This document shows positions 58,499 to 64,000 of a stretch of DNA of 64,000 bases, piece by piece (the first letter of the stretch is position 1; each line of letters opens with the position of its first letter). The stretch comes from Terriglobia bacterium (GTDB lineage Bacteria; Acidobacteriota; Terriglobia; Bryobacterales; Bryobacteraceae). Under the pieces are notes generated by a model that saw only the letters and a list, made by a program, of their open reading frames with translations, was not told the DNA's origin and did no database searches. The stretch covers positions 1 through 64,000 of the forward strand of contig JAJPIT010000110.1 of the NCBI GenBank assembly GCA_021324615.1, given 5' to 3'. The position numbers and the translations under genes were made by a program.

Positions 58499-60856
58499 TC
58501 AGGCGGCTTTTGCCGGCAGGACAATCAGGCCCGGCAGCATCTCGACCAGGACGTCTTCGACCCGCTCGGCGAAGATGAACGTCATCTCGTTGCGCACCTC
58601 TTCGGGAAGATCGCGCAGATCCTTCTGATTGCCGCGCGGAAGGATCACCCGCTTGATCCCGGCCCGGCGCGCCGCCAGCACTTTTTCCTTGACGCCGCCG
58701 ATCGGTAGAACCAATCCGGTCAAGGTGACCTCTCCGGTCATGGCGGTGTCGCTGCGGGCCGCCACGCCCGAGTAAATCGAAGCGAGTGCGGTGGTCATCG
58801 TCACGCCCGCCGACGGGCCATCCTTGGGAATCGCCCCCGCCGGGACGTGAATGTGCAGGCCGGTGTTGAGGAACTTCGTCGGATCGATTCCCAACTGCAC
58901 GGCGTGCGCCCACACATAGCTTCGCGCGGTCTTGGCCGATTCCTGCATCACGTCGCCCAATTGGCCGGTGATGATCAGGTCCTTGCCGTTGGGCAGCAGC
59001 GTCGCCTCGATGTATAGGACATCGCCGCCGGTTTCCGTCCAGGCGAGTCCGGTCGCCACGCCGGGCGGCAGATCCTTGCGGGCCTGCTCCGGCAGCACCG
59101 GTTCGGGCCCCAGAATTTCGACCACCTCGTCCGGGGTCACCGTCACGTGCGTGGATTCGCCGCCTTCGACGAACTTCAACGCCGTGCGGCGCACGATGCG
59201 CCCGATTGTCTGCTCCAGCCGCCGCACGCCGGCTTCCCGCGTATAACTGGTGATGATCTTGCGCAGCGCATCGTCGGGCAACTCGAACTGCTCCGGCTTG
59301 ATGCCGGCCTGCGCAAGCTGCCGCGGCAGCAGATAGCGGCGCGCGATCTGCATCTTTTCCTCTTCGCTGTAGCCGGAAAGCCGCAGGATCTCCATGCGGT
59401 CGAGCAGCGGGGCCGGGATCGTATCGAGCGTGTTCGCTGTGGTGATGAACAGCACCTTGGACAAATCGAAGGGCAGATCGAGATAGTTGTCGCGGAACGT
59501 CTTGTTCTGTTCCGGATCGAGCACTTCGAGCAACGCCGACGCCGGATCGCCGCGGAAATCGCGCCCCAGCTTGTCGACCTCATCGAGCATCAGCACCGGG
59601 TTATTGACGCCGGCGCGGCGCATCGCCTGAATCAGCCGGCCCGGCAGCGCTCCGATGTAGGTTCTCCGGTGGCCGCGCAGTTCGGCTTCATCGTGCATGC
59701 CGCCCAGGCTCATCCGCTCGAACTTGCGGTTGAGCGCCCGCGCGATGGACTGCCCGAGCGAGGTTTTGCCCACCCCCGGCGCGCCGACGAAGCACAGAAT
59801 CGGAGCCTTGGCCTCCGGATTCAGCTTCAGCACCGCCAGATGCTCCAGGATGCGCTCCTTGACTTTCTTGATGCCGAAGTGATCCTCATCGAGCACCTGC
59901 CGCGCGCGCGGTATGTCGAGATTATCGTCGCTGTGTTTCCTCCACGGCAGCTCGATCACGTAATCGAGCCAGGTGCGGATGACATGATGCTCGGGCTGCA
60001 CCGAAGGTATTTTTTCCAGCCGCGCCAATTCGCGTTCGGCTTCCTTGCGAACCTCCTCGGGCAGATCGGCTTTGCCGAGTTTCTCCTTGAGCTCGTCGAT
60101 TTCGCTCTGATCGGGGTTCTTTTCGCCCAGCTCCTGCTCGATGGCGCGCTTCTGCTGGCGCAGGATGTATTCACGCTGCTCGCGCGACATCTCCCCGCGC
60201 GCCTCTTCCGCGATCTTATTGCGCAGCTCCAGCACCTCCACTTCATGGGCGAGCCAGCCGTGGATCATGCGCAGCGCCTCCAGGCGCGTGGGAGCCTCCA
60301 GCAGGGATTGCTCGCGCGAGGTTTCCAGGTTCATGAGCGAGGCCAGCATGTAGGCCAGTTGCAACGGATCGCCCTGCGAGGTAAACAGCCGCGCCATCTC
60401 CTGGGGCGACTGGTTGGGCGTCTGCACCAGGCCCATGAACTTCGTCCCCAGCTCGAGGATGGAAAGCGTCAACGCTTCCGTCTCGCGGCTGGAGTCGTCC
60501 GGCAGCGGCAGCGGGCGCACGCGCGCCAGAAGTTTGCCGTTTTCCTCGATCTTGACGATGACCACGCGCTCCACCCCATAGACCAGAATTTCGATCTGGC
60601 CTTTGGTTCTACCGAATTTGCGAATGACGCCGCGCGTGCCGATCGTGTACAGGTCGGATGCGCCCGGCGTCTCGACGTTTGCGTCGCGCTGGGCGACCAC
60701 GACGATCTCCTTTTCTTCCGTAGCCAAGGCCTGCTCCACCGCCGCGATGGATCCCGGCCGGCCTACCGAAAGCGGCATCAGCAGCCCCGGGTACAGCACC
60801 GAATTCTTCAGCGGCAGCAGCGGCAGCGTAGTGAGTTGGTGATCTTGTTCAGGCAT
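58499..60856 (-). CDS. lon: ATP-dependent protease Lon
   Basis: 785 residues, normal Lon A length. N-terminal substrate domain (TLPLLPLKNSVLYPGLLMPL), coiled middle, AAA+ module with Walker A GAPGVGKTSLG and Walker B MLDEVDKLG, and the protease domain with catalytic Ser in KDGPSAGV and Lys in GGVKEKVLAA. Cytosolic quality-control protease. It follows clpB by 57 bases and ends before a strong terminator, so disaggregase and protease are co-expressed. Confidence 0.97.
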   Translation of the reverse strand: MPEQDHQLTTLPLLPLKNSVLYPGLLMPLSVGRPGSIAAVEQALATEEKEIVVVAQRDANVETPGASDLYTIGTRGVIRKFGRTKGQIEILVYGVERVVIVKIEENGKLLARVRPLPLPDDSSRETEALTLSILELGTKFMGLVQTPNQSPQEMARLFTSQGDPLQLAYMLASLMNLETSREQSLLEAPTRLEALRMIHGWLAHEVEVLELRNKIAEEARGEMSREQREYILRQQKRAIEQELGEKNPDQSEIDELKEKLGKADLPEEVRKEAERELARLEKIPSVQPEHHVIRTWLDYVIELPWRKHSDDNLDIPRARQVLDEDHFGIKKVKERILEHLAVLKLNPEAKAPILCFVGAPGVGKTSLGQSIARALNRKFERMSLGGMHDEAELRGHRRTYIGALPGRLIQAMRRAGVNNPVLMLDEVDKLGRDFRGDPASALLEVLDPEQNKTFRDNYLDLPFDLSKVLFITTANTLDTIPAPLLDRMEILRLSGYSEEEKMQIARRYLLPRQLAQAGIKPEQFELPDDALRKIITSYTREAGVRRLEQTIGRIVRRTALKFVEGGESTHVTVTPDEVVEILGPEPVLPEQARKDLPPGVATGLAWTETGGDVLYIEATLLPNGKDLIITGQLGDVMQESAKTARSYVWAHAVQLGIDPTKFLNTGLHIHVPAGAIPKDGPSAGVTMTTALASIYSGVAARSDTAMTGEVTLTGLVLPIGGVKEKVLAARRAGIKRVILPRGNQKDLRDLPEEVRNEMTFIFAERVEDVLVEMLPGLIVLPAKAA

Positions 60857-60913
60857 TTTACTTGGTCTCTTTCTCCCGGAATCCGGCGCAACGGACTCCG
60901 GCTATTCCGTTTC

Positions 60914-63436
<2,523 letters not shown>

Positions 63437-63456
63437 AACCACCCCTACTCGAGTCC

Positions 63457-63485
63457 AGCATATCACATTAGCGTAATACTGTCCA
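63457..63485 (-). promoter_or_regulatory. Sigma-70-type promoter for clpB-lon
   Basis: Minus strand: TGGACA (63485-63480), 17 bases, TATGCT (63462-63457), about 20 bases before the clpB ATG. No CIRCE or HAIR repeat is seen; CGCTAA occurs twice nearby, and a CTCGAG palindrome lies in the leader. Confidence 0.5.
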
Positions 63486-63576
63486 TAAATCTTAGCGTAT
63501 TGTTATCAACTACGGAAAGAGATGCGCCAACGCAGAAATCGTTTCAGTAATCAGTTATGCAATGAAAATAAAAGGT

Positions 63577-63597
63577 TTGCTGGATTACACCCGGCAA
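63577..63597 (-). terminator. Terminator of the tail-anchored protein gene
   Basis: TTGCTGG (63577-63583) pairs with CCGGCAA (63591-63597), one G-U. On the minus strand ACCTTTTATTTT follows. It is 11 bases past the stop codon of the upstream minus-strand gene. Confidence 0.55.
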
Positions 63598-63607
63598 GCG
63601 TCCCGCG

Positions 63608-63979
63608 CTAGCGGTAATTAAACGCCAGCCATACGATCAGCCCCACAGCTCCCGGCAGAAGAAGTTCAACCCAGTTCCGCCGCATAAATCCAAGCCAGCG
63701 GTCGGCCGCCTTGGGCGTCTGGCCGGGGCCCGGGGGCTGGACCGCAAGCGAGGAGGAAAGCCGCGTGCGCAAGCTTGATGGCAGACCGTTCAGAGCGCGC
63801 ACGATCTCCTGCCGCCCGCGCCGGTCGGCAATCAGGATGGTGGCGGAGTTGAAGCTGTTGGTGGACTCTTCGAGCTCCTTGCGCAGCGGCGCCGGAACCT
63901 CATTTACCGACCGGTAAACCCGCGTCTTTCCGCTCTTGGCGATGAAAATCGTCGAGGTCTTGATCGTGACGCGGTTCAT
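63608..63979 (-). CDS. Hypothetical protein with C-terminal membrane anchor
   Basis: 123 residues. A soluble N-terminal part (IFIAKSGKTRVYRSVNEVP, LRKELEESTNSFNSATILIADRRGRQEIVRAL) is followed by a Pro-rich linker and one C-terminal helix (VELLLPGAVGLIVWLAFNY). This is a tail-anchored layout. No family recognised. The start at 63979 is an ATG; its upstream context lies beyond the window, so operon structure is unknown. Confidence 0.65.
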   Translation of the reverse strand: MNRVTIKTSTIFIAKSGKTRVYRSVNEVPAPLRKELEESTNSFNSATILIADRRGRQEIVRALNGLPSSLRTRLSSSLAVQPPGPGQTPKAADRWLGFMRRNWVELLLPGAVGLIVWLAFNYR

Positions 63980-64000
63980 GATCGTCGGGCCGCCGATTTT

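Noticed and set aside
63444-63455. CTCGAG palindrome in the clpB leader as a HAIR element
   Set aside because: It lacks the CTTGAGT-N7-ACTCAAG layout; probably chance.

Overview
The window comes from a GC-rich Gram-negative bacterium. Lipid A genes (fabZ-lpxA-lpxI), an LPS-export module, an RND efflux pair and a TonB-dependent receptor show an outer membrane. An Oar-type receptor with a carboxypeptidase-regulatory-like N-terminus, a KaiB/KaiC pair, a PEP-CTERM protein, a secreted DPP-IV-like peptidase and a split ATP synthase operon together suggest Acidobacteriota, possibly Bryobacterales or a Solibacter relative. That placement is inference; no rRNA or other phylogenetic marker lies in the window.

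Layout. 0-5.5 kb: RND permease (cut by the left edge), its adaptor, and a RibB protein with a decayed GTP-cyclohydrolase-II half. 5.5-7.4 kb: an NRAMP transporter fused to a universal-stress domain. 7.5-9.8 kb: a three-gene KaiB/KaiC operon. 10.3-13.3 kb: an LptC/LptA-like fusion and LptB. 13.4-17.4 kb (minus strand): RsbW-like kinase, STAS antagonist, LuxR-type response regulator, then three Tad/Flp-type pseudopilin genes. 17.6-23.3 kb: a frameshifted zinc alcohol dehydrogenase, a secreted lactonase-like hydrolase, small membrane proteins, a GDPD-like protein, aroA with a histidine kinase, and a small zinc-finger protein. 23.3-35.3 kb: a surface-glycan or secondary-metabolite locus with two glycosyltransferases, FkbH, ACP, a VOC protein, two left-handed beta-helix acyltransferases, an asparagine synthase-like amidotransferase, two methyltransferases, a flippase and an APH-like kinase. 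35.6-41.3 kb: ATP synthase genes b', b, delta, alpha, gamma, beta and a short epsilon; the a and c subunits are not here. 41.2-48.7 kb: a small secreted protein, the PEP-CTERM protein, lpxI-lpxA-fabZ, an M20 peptidase, a methyltransferase and a DPP-IV-like S9 peptidase. 48.8-54.4 kb: a GT2-GT4 fusion, a possible six-hairpin protein and a TMTC-like TPR membrane protein. 54.4-64 kb: the Oar-like receptor, a clpB-lon operon and a tail-anchored hypothetical protein.

Two themes run through the region. Many genes serve the cell surface (LPS, pili, glycans, receptor). Many start codons lie only about 5-9 bases after a good -10 hexamer, which implies leaderless mRNAs; at 44.4 kb one AT-rich block can act as the -10 element in both directions. 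The best candidates for an under-described system are the FkbH/ACP glycan locus and the KaiB/KaiC operon with its RsbU_N-like first gene. No tRNA, rRNA, CRISPR array or insertion sequence was recognised.
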